Assembly: GCF_017874395.1 (NCBI RefSeq)
Contig: NZ_JAGGLJ010000007.1
Coordinates: forward strand, 1 to 64,000
Direction of reading: 5' to 3'
Origin: Peptoniphilus stercorisuis
GTDB taxonomy: Bacteria; Bacillota; Clostridia; Tissierellales; Peptoniphilaceae
DNA: 64,000 nucleotides
Part shown: one piece after another, positions 1 to 8,028 of the stretch
Layout: each line of letters begins with the position of its first letter
How positions within the stretch are numbered: position 1 is the stretch's first letter
Translations under genes and position numbers: made by a program
The notes under the pieces: generated by a model
The model's database searches: none
Seen by the model: the letters and a program-made list of their open reading frames with translations, nothing else
Told to the model about the DNA's origin: nothing

Positions 1-57
1 TTATTTTATCACTAGAGGTTTTTTAATTTTTAGAGAATTAACGCTAAAGCTTTACGG

Positions 58-80
58 AACCCCCAGTCTAACTGGGGGTT
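58..80 (+). mobile_element. Possible right-end hairpin of an IS200/IS605 (TnpB-type) element
   Basis: A perfect 10-bp stem, AACCCCCAGT (58-67) with loop CTA and ACTGGGGGTT (71-80), stands out as GC-rich in this AT-rich DNA. It is preceded by CGCTAAAGCTTTACGG. From memory, IS605-family elements often end just after tnpB in a CCCC(C)-AGTCTAACT-GGGG(G) hairpin with this kind of lead-in, which also forms the 3' part of the TnpB guide RNA. The transposase gene would lie left of the window, so this is a resemblance only. It could equally be a strong plain terminator for a gene reading in from the left. Confidence 0.35.
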
Positions 81-90
81 TTCTATTTAC

Positions 91-113
91 AAAAAAAGGG
101 CTTTTAAGCCCTT
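91..113 (-). terminator. Terminator of the PPOX-like gene
   Basis: Stem AAGGGCTT (96-103) pairs with AAGCCCTT (106-113). On the minus strand it is followed by the T-run that complements 91-97. It lies about 20 bp past the stop codon of the gene at 133-606. Weak T-richness on the other side may let it work in both directions. Confidence 0.75.
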
Positions 114-132
114 ATTTTTAATATTATGTAAT

Positions 133-606
133 TTAATTATAATATTTTCCAGTTATTTCATCTATTTCAATTTCTATTACACCCGTTCCCTTTATCATAT
201 TTTCAGGAATTTCTTTATCTGCTAAATGAGGTGTATATTTTTCTACTATTTTCTTTAATACAGATTTTTTAAGTTCTAAATTCTCAATTATCTTTGCATC
301 TCCATTTAAAACTACACTTTTATATTCCGTATTAGTATCACAAGGTTTTTCATCTTTATCTAATAAAAATCCTTGAACTTCATAGGCAGTAAAACCAACT
401 TTACTATTTCTTTTTATATTGTCAATTTTTTCTCCTTTAGGAAGTCCATGTATATATATTTTATTGTCCATATATACAAAGTGTACTGCAAGCACATAGG
501 GAATATTATTTTCATTTAATGTTGCAATACTTCCTGTTTGTACTTTTAATAGTAATTCTTTTATCTCTTCATCTTTTAAAGGATGCGTCTTCATTCTATT
601 TTGCAT
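133..606 (-). CDS. Pyridoxamine 5'-phosphate oxidase-like FMN-binding protein (NimA-type)
   Basis: 157 aa. The fold signature is the split-barrel PPOX/NimA family: an N-terminal MKTHPLKDEEI helix, GSIATLNENNIPYVLAVHF (first barrel strands) and IYIHGLPKGEKIDNIKRN, the usual flavin-phosphate-binding stretch. Family members bind FMN or F420/heme; some reduce nitroimidazoles, most have no known substrate. The start was set at 606, since AATGGAGG with a short spacer precedes that ATG; an in-frame ATG four codons earlier is inside the Shine-Dalgarno sequence. It is a single-gene unit with its own terminator. Specific function unknown. Confidence 0.8.
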   Translation of the reverse strand: MQNRMKTHPLKDEEIKELLLKVQTGSIATLNENNIPYVLAVHFVYMDNKIYIHGLPKGEKIDNIKRNSKVGFTAYEVQGFLLDKDEKPCDTNTEYKSVVLNGDAKIIENLELKKSVLKKIVEKYTPHLADKEIPENMIKGTGVIEIEIDEITGKYYN

Positions 607-704
607 ATATACCTCCATTAATATAAAAATAATACATCTTCTTAAATTAAAGTATATATTAGCTATACTTATCTTACAACTTTTATCTAATTAAATAATA
701 AAAA

Positions 705-726
705 ACCTTAGAAATTAATCTAAGGT
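705..726 (-). terminator. Terminator of the SLH-domain gene
   Basis: Stem ACCTTAGA (705-712) pairs with TCTAAGGT (719-726), followed on the minus strand by a T-run complementary to 700-705, immediately after the stop codon at 732-734. Confidence 0.7.
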
Positions 727-731
727 CAATT

Positions 732-1988
732 TTATTTATATATAACTTTTGCATAAGTATCTTCACTTATTAAAAAGATAAACTCATCTCCAATTACTCT
801 TTTTTCACGATTATTTATCATAAATTTATCTATTTCTTTTTCCCTTGGAATATCAAATTTAATAGTTACCCTTTCATTTTTCTTGAAAGTATTTCCATTA
901 TCTGTATATAGTCCCTCTGATAAAGTTAATTTAAATAAATCATTATCTTCATCTTCTAATATTATATTAATTTCTTTTTCTTCATCATCTACTATTACAT
1001 AAGTTTGATAATCTTTTTTTCCTTTTGCAGATATTATGACAAAATATCTTCCTGGTTCTATTTTATCCCCATTTATAAATTCTCTATTATTAATTAAAAT
1101 ATTTGCATCTATCTTTTCATTATCTTCATCTCTTATATTAAATATAAGTTTTGGATTTTCTTCAATATATTTTAATCTTCTTATAGCTTCTTCTATCTCC
1201 TCAATACTTCTATTTAATTCAATATAATCGCTATTTTCTCTTAATACTCTTTCTGCATTAAATATTTTAGCATTTAAATTAGAAATACTTTCTTGAGAAT
1301 ATCTTTTTTTGTCAATATTTTTTGCCTCTTCTATTAAATCTTTAAGTTTTTCTTTAGACTCTTTTTCTTCATCTGAGTCTTTGTCTTTTTCAATGTCTTT
1401 TTCAGGAAGTTTTAACTCTTGTTGAGATATAGAAATAATCTTAGAAAATTCAGCTCTTGTTAATTTTCCATAAGGTCTAAAATTATTTTTGTATCCCATT
1501 ACTATTTTATTTTCTACAAGTGATGAAATTGCATTTTTTTCACTTAAACTTAAAGAGTCACAATCATTAAAATAATCTAAATTATTATTCGTACTATTTA
1601 AATTATAAATTTTTGAAATTATTTTAGATATTTCAAGTCTTGAAATCGCCTCTATTTTAAAATCACTATTTATATTTACATATCCTGCAGCTTGTGCTTT
1701 TTTTAAGTCTTCATAATACCATTTTGCAGTTTTTTCATCTTTTAAGTTTATTTCTTCCTCTTGATTAAAATCTGCAATTTTATTAATTATTGAATAAACT
1801 TCTACATTTAGAATTTCATTGTCTGGTTTAAAAGTATTATTTTCATAACCTTTTATTAACTGATTTTCATTTAAATCTTCTATGTATTCTCTTGCCCAAT
1901 GATCTTTCGTATCTACAAAGTCCACCTTGGCTTCTACACTAGAAAATAAAAACAAAAAAGTTAATAATAACAAAGTTTTCTTTTTCAT
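732..1988 (-). CDS. S-layer homology (SLH) domain surface protein with FIVAR-like segment
   Basis: 418 aa, exported. A signal peptide (residues 1-20, MKKK then a Leu/Phe-rich core ending SSVEA) is followed by three SLH repeats at about 22-62, 82-128 and 140-190, recognised by the DHWAREYIEDL, KWYYEDLKKAQAAGYV and NNFRPYGKLTRAEFSKII segments. Residues about 195-275 are a charged helical stretch resembling a FIVAR domain; the remaining 140 residues look beta-rich and have no family I recognise. SLH repeats normally hold proteins to pyruvylated wall polymers, so it is probably a wall-anchored structural or adhesive protein. A GAAAGGAT ribosome site precedes the ATG. Confidence 0.85.
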   Translation of the reverse strand: MKKKTLLLLTFLFLFSSVEAKVDFVDTKDHWAREYIEDLNENQLIKGYENNTFKPDNEILNVEVYSIINKIADFNQEEEINLKDEKTAKWYYEDLKKAQAAGYVNINSDFKIEAISRLEISKIISKIYNLNSTNNNLDYFNDCDSLSLSEKNAISSLVENKIVMGYKNNFRPYGKLTRAEFSKIISISQQELKLPEKDIEKDKDSDEEKESKEKLKDLIEEAKNIDKKRYSQESISNLNAKIFNAERVLRENSDYIELNRSIEEIEEAIRRLKYIEENPKLIFNIRDEDNEKIDANILINNREFINGDKIEPGRYFVIISAKGKKDYQTYVIVDDEEKEINIILEDEDNDLFKLTLSEGLYTDNGNTFKKNERVTIKFDIPREKEIDKFMINNREKRVIGDEFIFLISEDTYAKVIYK

Positions 1989-2144
1989 AATTTTATCCTT
2001 TCACTTCCTAAATAAGCTACTTCTATAATTATATAATAACCTTTTCAATAAAATAAATCAATTTATGTTTAAATTCCTTAAATAATGGTATTTAGTATCT
2101 TGTAGGCTTAAATTTCGTTAAATTATATAACTAGGAGGTAAAAA

Positions 2145-3146
2145 ATGTTAGATTACATCAGAAAATTACAGGATAATATTTATTTGGCAGAAATCCCACT
2201 AAAAGGTAACCCTTTAAAGGCTATTAATATCTACATTATTAAAACAGATGATAAAAATATGATCATAGATACTGGATTTAATACTGAAGAAATATTAGAT
2301 TATACTAAGGCATTTATTAAAGATCTAGATCTAGATTTAGATAAAACAGAACTTTTTTTAACACATCTACATTCAGATCATACAGGACTTGCAAACTTCT
2401 ATGATGATTTAGGCGTTAAAATTCGTGTTAGCTCTGTTGATGAACAAATACTTGAAGAAAGTATGGAAAAAGAAGATCCACATTGGGTTTTAACTCAAGA
2501 ATTAGGACATATGCAAGGTCTTGATATTGATGGATTAGATATTGAAGATCACCCTGGATTTAAATTTAGACCTAGAAAGAAATTTAACTTTACACCAGCA
2601 AACCCAGGAGATCATATACAAGTTGGAGATTTCAACTTTGAAGTTGTAGATCTTTCAGGACATACACCAGGAATGGTTGGACTTTATGATAAAGAAAAGT
2701 CAACTCTATTTTGTGGAGACCATATTCTTGGAAAAATTACACCTAATATTCAATTTTGGAATTATGAAGTAGGCGATAGTTTAGGTACTTATTTAAAAAA
2801 TTTAGAAAAAGTACGTGATTTAAATATTAAACACCTATACAGTTCTCATAGATTTTTAATTGATGATGTAGCAGAAAGAGTTGAAGAACTTAAAGCACAT
2901 CACCAAAAAAGACTTGATGAGGCAGTAAATGCAATGACTAAAAAAGACTGTACAGTAAGAGATATTACTAAATCACTACAATGGGATATTTCAGCTAAAA
3001 ACTGGGATGAGTTTCCAAAATCTCAAAAATGGTTTGCAGCAGGAGAAGCTCATGCACATGTTGAGCATTTAAGAGCTCTTGGCATTTGCGATTTTTATAA
3101 AGATGATGATGGTGTTTTATACTATTATTTAACAGATAAAAAATAG
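2145..3146 (+). CDS. MBL-fold metallo-hydrolase
   Basis: 333 aa, cytoplasmic. The metallo-beta-lactamase motif THLHSDHTG (about residues 83-91) supplies the dinuclear zinc ligands; later ligands are in DLSGHTPGMV, FCGDHIL and YSSHRF. The last 80 residues (RDITKSLQWD through HVEHLRALGICDFYKDDDG) look like the winged-helix tail of LACTB2-type hydrolases. Family members act on thioesters, lactones or RNA, and the substrate here cannot be told. AGGAGG precedes the ATG. It lies about 95 bp before pta in the same orientation, with a possible promoter between them. Confidence 0.85.
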   Translation: MLDYIRKLQDNIYLAEIPLKGNPLKAINIYIIKTDDKNMIIDTGFNTEEILDYTKAFIKDLDLDLDKTELFLTHLHSDHTGLANFYDDLGVKIRVSSVDEQILEESMEKEDPHWVLTQELGHMQGLDIDGLDIEDHPGFKFRPRKKFNFTPANPGDHIQVGDFNFEVVDLSGHTPGMVGLYDKEKSTLFCGDHILGKITPNIQFWNYEVGDSLGTYLKNLEKVRDLNIKHLYSSHRFLIDDVAERVEELKAHHQKRLDEAVNAMTKKDCTVRDITKSLQWDISAKNWDEFPKSQKWFAAGEAHAHVEHLRALGICDFYKDDDGVLYYYLTDKK

Positions 3147-3150
3147 TTAT

Positions 3151-3179
3151 TTTAAAAATCTTGAAATATGTTATATAAT
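3151..3179 (+). promoter_or_regulatory. Possible sigma-A promoter of pta
   Basis: TTTAAA (3151-3156), 17 bp, then a consensus TATAAT (3174-3179). The -35 is weak. The predicted start of transcription, near 3186, falls inside the 5' arm of the adjacent dyad at 3183-3230. Confidence 0.35.
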
Positions 3180-3182
3180 AAA

Positions 3183-3230
3183 GTTTAAGTTAAATTCCAA
3201 AAGGGAATTTTAAAATTTGTATACTTAAAC
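3183..3230 (+). promoter_or_regulatory. Nested inverted repeats directly before the pta ribosome site
   Basis: Outer arms GTTTAAGT (3183-3190) and ACTTAAAC (3223-3230) are perfectly complementary. Inside them AAATTCC (3192-3198) pairs with GGAATTT (3204-3210). The outer right arm touches the Shine-Dalgarno GGAGGG (3231-3236). It could be an mRNA structure that controls or protects the transcript, or a DNA operator at the transcription start. No named riboswitch matches. Confidence 0.4.
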
Positions 3231-3242
3231 GGAGGGAATAAA

Positions 3243-4214
3243 ATGTCTTTAATTGAAGAATTAAAAGCACAAGTAAAAGAAAAAATGCCAGTAATTGTTT
3301 TTCCAGAAGGGGAAGACGAAAGAATCTTAGCAGCAGCTGTTAGACTAAATAACGATAAGGTTTTAAAACCTATTGTTCTTGGTAATCTAGCTGAAATTGA
3401 AGAAACAGCTAAATCAGAAAATATTAATATTGAAGGACTTGAAATTATTGAACCTGTTAAATACGAAGGTTTTGATGAATTAGTTCAAAAATTTGTTGAA
3501 AGAAGAAAAGGAAAAGTAGACGAAGCAGGAGCTAAAGATATTCTTAAAGATCCTAACTACTTTGGAACTATGCTTGTTTATACAGGAAAAGCTCATGGAA
3601 TGGTTTCAGGTGCAAACCATACAACAGGAGAAACTGTAAGACCAGCTCTACAAATTATTAAAACTAAACCTGGATTTAATAGAACAAGTGGATCTTTCGT
3701 TATGTTAAGAGGCGATGAAAAATATTTAATGGCTGATTGTGCTATTAATATTGAACTTGATGAAGATGGCCTTGCTGAAGTAGCTGTTATTTCAGAAGAA
3801 ACTGCAAGACTTTTCGGTATTGATCCAAAAGTTGCTATGCTTTCATTCTCAACAAGAGGCTCTGCTTCTCATGACTTAGTTACAAAAGTAGCTAATGCAA
3901 CAGAAAAAGCAAAAAAACTAAACCCTAATATGGCTATAGATGGAGAACTTCAATTTGACGCTGCTTTTGTTCCAGAAGTTGGAAATAAAAAAGCTCCTGG
4001 CTCAGAAGTTGCAGGACATGCAAATGTATTTATATTCCCAAGTCTTGAAGCTGGAAATATTGGATACAAAATAGCTCAAAGATTTGGTGGATTTGAAGCA
4101 ATAGGACCTATCTTACAAGGACTTAATAGCCCAGTAAATGACTTATCACGTGGATGTAACACTGAAGAAGTTTATTCACTTGCTATTATTACTGCAGCTC
4201 AAGCTGTATTATAA
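3243..4214 (+). CDS. pta: Phosphate acetyltransferase
   Basis: 323 aa, the usual length of the short Pta form. It converts acetyl-CoA and phosphate to acetyl phosphate and CoA in the cytoplasm, the step before ATP formation by acetate kinase. Signatures are IVFPEGEDERILAAA near the N-terminus and MVSGANHTTGETVRPAL (about 120-136) with LMADCAIN and GSASHDLV further on. Phosphate butyryltransferase belongs to the same superfamily, but the Thr-Thr-containing active-site segment and length favour Pta. ackA is not in the window. The gene has its own leader and terminator, so it is probably monocistronic. Confidence 0.9.
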   Translation: MSLIEELKAQVKEKMPVIVFPEGEDERILAAAVRLNNDKVLKPIVLGNLAEIEETAKSENINIEGLEIIEPVKYEGFDELVQKFVERRKGKVDEAGAKDILKDPNYFGTMLVYTGKAHGMVSGANHTTGETVRPALQIIKTKPGFNRTSGSFVMLRGDEKYLMADCAINIELDEDGLAEVAVISEETARLFGIDPKVAMLSFSTRGSASHDLVTKVANATEKAKKLNPNMAIDGELQFDAAFVPEVGNKKAPGSEVAGHANVFIFPSLEAGNIGYKIAQRFGGFEAIGPILQGLNSPVNDLSRGCNTEEVYSLAIITAAQAVL

Positions 4215-4226
4215 TTGAAATTTAAA

Positions 4227-4248
4227 AGAGACACATTAATGTGTCTCT
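4227..4248. terminator. Bidirectional terminator between pta and pdxR
   Basis: Stem AGAGACACAT (4227-4236) / ATGTGTCTCT (4239-4248), followed by T's on the plus strand and by a short T-run on the minus strand. The stop codon of the opposing gene (4236-4238) lies in the hairpin itself. Confidence 0.85.
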
Positions 4249-5648
4249 TTTTTTATATATTTTTCTAAAGATTTAATTAAAATATTTAATGCATATTCAA
4301 TATCTTCATTCTTCATATTTCCAAATCCAATTATTATTTTTGGTTTCTCATAATTTTTTATTCCATTTACATAATATTTACTTAATCCCTCAATATAAAT
4401 ATCATTTTCAGATGCAATTCCAACAAGCTCCTCCTCTGATAAATCTGTATTAAGCTCTATTATAAAATGAAGCCCTGCTTTAGAATCTATTATTTTAAAT
4501 TCTTTATGTTTTTTAAATACATCTATTGCAACTTTTCTCTTTTCTTTATAAATATTTCTCATTCTATTTAAATGTCTTTCAAAATATCCCTCTTCCATAA
4601 ATTTTGCAAGACTTAATTGCACATGACTTGCAACAGGGCAATTCATAAAGGGAACTCTATCATAATATATTTTTAAAAGTTCATCAGGGAGCACCATATA
4701 ACTTACCCTTAAAAGCGGAGAGATAGCCTTAGAGAAATTTCCTATGTAAATTACATTATCTTGCCTATCTAAACTTTTAAGCGCTGGTATTGGCTTTCCA
4801 TAGTATTTAAACTCACTATCATAATCATCTTCTATAATATAATTTCTTTTATTTTTATCAGCCCAGTTTAAAAGCTTAATTCTTCTATTAATTTGCATAA
4901 TCTCCCCTGTTGGAAATTGATGAGATGGAGTTACTAAAACTATATTTGCAGGACTATTTTTAAGCTCTTTATAATTCATTCCATTTTTATCTATAGAAAT
5001 AGGAGTATATCCTACATTATTTATCTCAAAAATTGCATTTAATACTCTATATCCTGGATTTTCAACAGCAAATACAGAGTCCTTTGGCAAAATATATAAA
5101 AGAATTTGCATTAAATATTCCGTTCCAGAACTTATTATAATATTTTCTGCATTTGTCTTAACTCCTCTAGATTGATTTAAATACTCTTTTATATTATTCC
5201 TAAGTATGTATAAACCTTGTGGATCTCTACTTTTAAGCCAAGTATCCTCATAGTCATTTATTATTTCAGAATTTAATTTTCTAAAAGTGTATTTCGGGAA
5301 ATTATCTGTATCAATATTATTTATTTTAAAATTATATTTATATTTCTTCTTTTTCTTTTTATTTATTTTAGATTTTTTTGTATCAATTTCTAAGCTAAGT
5401 AAATTATCTATATTTGAAACAAAATATCCCTTTCTTTCAACTGAATATAAATACCCCTCATCTATTAAAATTTCATAGGCTTTAGTCACTGTATTAATAC
5501 TTATGTCTAAGTGATTTGAAAGGTTTCGCTTAGATGGCAAAGCTTGATCACTTTTTAAATGAGTAAGTCTTATTTCATCTTTTATATATTCATAAAGCTG
5601 TTCATATAATGGTTTTTCAATATTTTCTACTAAATTTGGACTTAACAT
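4236..5648 (-). CDS. pdxR: MocR/PdxR-type regulator (GntR HTH fused to aminotransferase fold)
   Basis: 470 aa. Residues about 10-78 form a GntR winged helix (LPSKRNLSNHLDISINTVTKAYEIL); a Lys-rich linker (about 90-105) leads to an aspartate-aminotransferase fold. The PLP-binding lysine is K307 in GNFSKAISPLLRVSYM, with DDYDSEF and NPGYRV also present. MocR proteins sense PLP; those beside pdxS are usually PdxR, activators of PLP synthesis. It is divergent from pdxS across 133 bp, which supports that role. The ATG is preceded by AGAGGTG. An assignment as a true aminotransferase is unlikely given the HTH. Confidence 0.85.
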   Translation of the reverse strand: MLSPNLVENIEKPLYEQLYEYIKDEIRLTHLKSDQALPSKRNLSNHLDISINTVTKAYEILIDEGYLYSVERKGYFVSNIDNLLSLEIDTKKSKINKKKKKKYKYNFKINNIDTDNFPKYTFRKLNSEIINDYEDTWLKSRDPQGLYILRNNIKEYLNQSRGVKTNAENIIISSGTEYLMQILLYILPKDSVFAVENPGYRVLNAIFEINNVGYTPISIDKNGMNYKELKNSPANIVLVTPSHQFPTGEIMQINRRIKLLNWADKNKRNYIIEDDYDSEFKYYGKPIPALKSLDRQDNVIYIGNFSKAISPLLRVSYMVLPDELLKIYYDRVPFMNCPVASHVQLSLAKFMEEGYFERHLNRMRNIYKEKRKVAIDVFKKHKEFKIIDSKAGLHFIIELNTDLSEEELVGIASENDIYIEGLSKYYVNGIKNYEKPKIIIGFGNMKNEDIEYALNILIKSLEKYIKKETH

Positions 5649-5688
5649 ATTTCACCTCTGGTACCTATTATTTAAAGCGTTTTGATAC

Positions 5689-5717
5689 TTTTCATAATAT
5701 CAGATAGTGAATATAAT
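5689..5717 (+). promoter_or_regulatory. Possible pdxS promoter in the pdxR-pdxS intergenic region
   Basis: TTTTCA (5689-5694), 17 bp, TATAAT (5712-5717). The poor -35 fits an activator-dependent promoter. I could not find clear direct repeats of the kind MocR proteins bind. Confidence 0.35.
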
Positions 5718-5781
5718 GTCATTAAAGAGTTAAAGAAAAAAAGAAATACATAAATAAACTAAAATTTCGGAGGTTAATTAA

Positions 5782-6648
5782 ATGATAAATACAAAATTTG
5801 TTGAACTTACTCAGTCCCTTAAAGGTGGCGTTATAATGGATGTTACAAATCCAGAACAAGCTAAAATTGCTGAAGAAGCTGGTGCTTGTGCAGTAATGGC
5901 ACTTGAAAGAATTCCTGCAGATATTAGAGTTGCTGGTGGAATATCTCGAATGAGTGATCCTAAGATGATTAAAGAAATTATGGACACAGTAAGTATTCCA
6001 GTTATGGCAAAAGTTAGAATAGGTCATTTTATGGAAGCAAAAATCCTTGAAGCAATTAATATTGACTATATAGATGAATCAGAAGTACTTAGCCCTGCTG
6101 ATAATGTATACCATATTAACAAAAAAGAATTTAATGCTCCTTTTGTATGTGGCGCAAGAAATATTGGCGAAGCACTTAGAAGAATTCAAGAAGGTGCTAG
6201 TATGATTAGAACTAAAGGCGAACCAGGAACAGGAGATGTTTGCCAAGCTGTTACACATATGAGAGCAATTCACCAAGGAATGAATGAAATAATAAATAAA
6301 AGAGAAGATGAACTTTATGTAGTTGCAAAGGAACTTGGTGTTTCTTATGAACTTGTAAAATATGTTTATGACAATAAAAAATTACCAGTAATAAACTTCT
6401 CTGCTGGTGGAGTTGCAACACCTGCTGATGCTGCTCTTATGATGGCACTTGGAGCTGAGGGAGTATTTGTAGGATCTGGAATATTCAAATCAAATAATCC
6501 AGAAAAAAGAGCTCGTGCAATAGTTGAAGCTGTTAAAAATTATAATAATCCAGAAATAGTAGCTAAAGTTTCAGAAGACCTTGGCGGAGCTATGGTTGGT
6601 ATAAATGAAGATGAAATTGAAATAATAATGTCTGAAAGAGGAATCTAA
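5782..6648 (+). CDS. pdxS: Pyridoxal 5'-phosphate synthase, PdxS subunit
   Basis: 288 aa, normal length for the family. PdxS condenses ribose 5-phosphate, glyceraldehyde 3-phosphate and ammonia to PLP. Expected motifs are present: [34 protein letters not shown], the lysine in [10 protein letters not shown] (K77) and the second lysine in [10 protein letters not shown] (K145). The strong site CGGAGG precedes the ATG. The glutaminase partner pdxT, usually next in the operon, is not here: pdxS is followed at once by a terminator. PdxT may be elsewhere, or PdxS may use free ammonia, which is plentiful in an amino-acid fermenter. Confidence 0.95.
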   Translation: MINTKFVELTQSLKGGVIMDVTNPEQAKIAEEAGACAVMALERIPADIRVAGGISRMSDPKMIKEIMDTVSIPVMAKVRIGHFMEAKILEAINIDYIDESEVLSPADNVYHINKKEFNAPFVCGARNIGEALRRIQEGASMIRTKGEPGTGDVCQAVTHMRAIHQGMNEIINKREDELYVVAKELGVSYELVKYVYDNKKLPVINFSAGGVATPADAALMMALGAEGVFVGSGIFKSNNPEKRARAIVEAVKNYNNPEIVAKVSEDLGGAMVGINEDEIEIIMSERGI

Positions 6649-6687
6649 AAAAACTAATTAAATCCTAATTAAATTAACTAATAAAAA

Positions 6688-6708
6688 AACTGCCCATTAT
6701 GGGCAGTT
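6688..6708. terminator. Bidirectional terminator after pdxS
   Basis: Stem AACTGCCCA (6688-6696) / TGGGCAGTT (6700-6708), flanked by A's on the left and T's on the right. It serves pdxS and the opposing gene, whose stop codon begins two bases away. Confidence 0.85.
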
Positions 6709-6709
6709 T

Positions 6710-7126
6710 TTATGCTGTTCTTAATAATTCATCATATATTTCACAAATTTCTTCAGGAATTCTAAAATTATATAAATCCCCACCATTTTCAGTAAATAAA
6801 AATATAAGTCCAAGTCTTGAAAATTTCTTTAGATTTATGTAAATATTCTCATCTGAATAATCTACCATTCCTCTATAAAGTTCATTAAAAGACTTATGTT
6901 CTACTTCATTAAAATCCATTATATTCTTTTTAAAATCTAATATAATTTTTTTATTTAATAATTCAATTAATTGATTTCTATTATGATCTTCTACATCCAT
7001 AGAATAGTTTTTAGCTATAATCTCTAAATAATTATCTTGTATTATTTCTAAAATATCTTTTAAATCATCAACTAAGGGATGTTCTATTGTCTCTTCTTTA
7101 AAAAACTCATATACAAAGTTACTCAT
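6710..7126 (-). CDS. Hypothetical protein, 138 aa
   Basis: I do not recognise this family. The protein is acidic, soluble (no signal peptide or membrane segment) and mostly helical; the last 40 residues (LKKFSRLGLIFLFTENGG then a strand and PEEICEIYDELL) look like the helix-strand-helix end of a small winged-helix domain. AGGAGAG sits seven bases before the ATG, and codon use matches its neighbours, so it is a real gene. It is transcribed alone between hpf and the shared terminator with pdxS; the context gives no role. Confidence 0.7.
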   Translation of the reverse strand: MSNFVYEFFKEETIEHPLVDDLKDILEIIQDNYLEIIAKNYSMDVEDHNRNQLIELLNKKIILDFKKNIMDFNEVEHKSFNELYRGMVDYSDENIYINLKKFSRLGLIFLFTENGGDLYNFRIPEEICEIYDELLRTA

Positions 7127-7186
7127 TTTATCTCTCCTATTTATGATATACTTCTATTTTAATAGAAAAATAAAATAAATCAAAAG

Positions 7187-7220
7187 TTTTCCACAAAAAA
7201 AGAAGAGGTTTCCCTCTTCT
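7187..7220 (-). terminator. Terminator of hpf
   Basis: Stem AGAAGAGG (7201-7208) / CCTCTTCT (7213-7220), followed on the minus strand by the T-run complementary to 7195-7200. The stop codon of hpf follows about 18 bp away. Confidence 0.8.
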
Positions 7221-7237
7221 TATGTTCCCCTATTGCA

Positions 7238-7771
7238 TTAATCAACTTGAATAATACCGTAGTTTTTATCTTTTCTTCTGTATAATACTTCTACTAATTC
7301 TGTTTCAGCATTTAAAAATATAAAGAAATTATGATTTAAAAGCTCCATTTGAAGAATAGCTTCTTCTTCATGCATAGGTCTTAGATCAAATTTTTTACGT
7401 CTTACAATTTTTCCAGCTTCTTCTTTTTCTTCAGCTTTTAATTCTTCAATATTTTCAAATCTAATTGTCTTTTCAGAATTTTGATATCTATTTTTAAGTC
7501 TTGTTTTATATTTTCTAATTTGTCTTGCAAGTGAATCTACTACTTTATCCATGGAAGCATATAAATCTGTTGTTGATTCTTCTGCTCTTAAGATAGTACC
7601 TGGTAAAGAAATTGTAACTTCAACCTTTTGATTTATTTTTTGAGTAGATAAAACAACCCTTGCTTGAACTTCTTCATCAAAATATTTGTCTAATTTAGCA
7701 AATTTTCTTTCTGCTTGTTCCTTTATAGCATCTGTTAATTCTATGTTTTTTCCAACTAAATTTAATTTCAT
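7238..7771 (-). CDS. hpf: Ribosome hibernation promoting factor, long form
   Basis: 177 aa, the length of long HPF, which pairs 70S ribosomes into inactive 100S dimers when growth slows. The N-terminal 100 residues (MKLNLVGKNIELTDAIK, VEVTISLPGTILRAEE, DLYASMDKVVDSLARQIRKYK) are the YfiA/S30AE domain that sits in the decoding centre. A linker rich in Glu/Lys leads to the dimerisation domain (IVRRKKFDLRPMHEEEAILQ to the C-terminus). GGAAGGAG precedes the ATG. The unit has its own promoter and terminator. Confidence 0.95.
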   Translation of the reverse strand: MKLNLVGKNIELTDAIKEQAERKFAKLDKYFDEEVQARVVLSTQKINQKVEVTISLPGTILRAEESTTDLYASMDKVVDSLARQIRKYKTRLKNRYQNSEKTIRFENIEELKAEEKEEAGKIVRRKKFDLRPMHEEEAILQMELLNHNFFIFLNAETELVEVLYRRKDKNYGIIQVD

Positions 7772-7812
7772 AAAAACACTCCTTCCGAAATAACTTTGTT
7801 GTTATTTATGTT

Positions 7813-7841
7813 GTTATATTTAATATACCCTATTTAAACAA
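7813..7841 (-). promoter_or_regulatory. Sigma-A-type promoter of hpf
   Basis: Read on the minus strand: TTGTTT (7836-7841), 17 bp, TATAAC (7813-7818), about 40 bp before the start codon. I looked for the stress-sigma form (GTTTAA and GGGTAT); both hexamers occur but only 3 bp apart, so they are probably fortuitous. Confidence 0.45.
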
Positions 7842-7877
7842 TTTTAAAATATTTTATTTTTCCCCTTAAAATAAAGT

Positions 7878-7895
7878 TGTGGATAATGTTGATAA
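7878..7895 (-). promoter_or_regulatory. Two abutting DnaA-box-like 9-mers
   Basis: TGTGGATAA (7878-7886) is the exact complement of the DnaA box TTATCCACA. Directly next to it TGTTGATAA (7887-7895) differs at one base. Weaker two-mismatch copies lie at 7940-7948 and 7951-7959. They sit in the AT-rich hpf/exporter intergenic region. Binding of DnaA is plausible; an origin is not supported by the gene context. Confidence 0.4.
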
Positions 7896-7998
7896 CTTTG
7901 TTAATATTGTCTATTACTAGTCTTTATATGTGTATTATTTGTTAATAAGCTGTTGATTATAAAGAAATGTCTAATTGTGATAAATATAAACATTTTTT

Positions 7999-8007
7999 TG
8001 GTATAAT
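7999..8007 (+). promoter_or_regulatory. Extended -10 promoter of the exporter gene
   Basis: TGG-TATAAT (7999-8007), a consensus extended -10, 21 bp before the start codon, with no good -35. The ribosome site GGAGG follows. Confidence 0.45.
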
Positions 8008-8028
8008 TAGACTAATGGAGGAATATTT

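Noticed and set aside
5649-5781. Riboswitch or direct-repeat MocR box between pdxR and pdxS
   Set aside because: The leader is too short and shows no conserved fold or clear repeats.
7772-8028. Replication origin suggested by the DnaA-like boxes
   Set aside because: No dnaA, dnaN, rpmH or other origin genes nearby, and strand bias of genes does not switch there; boxes kept as a possible DnaA-binding site only.
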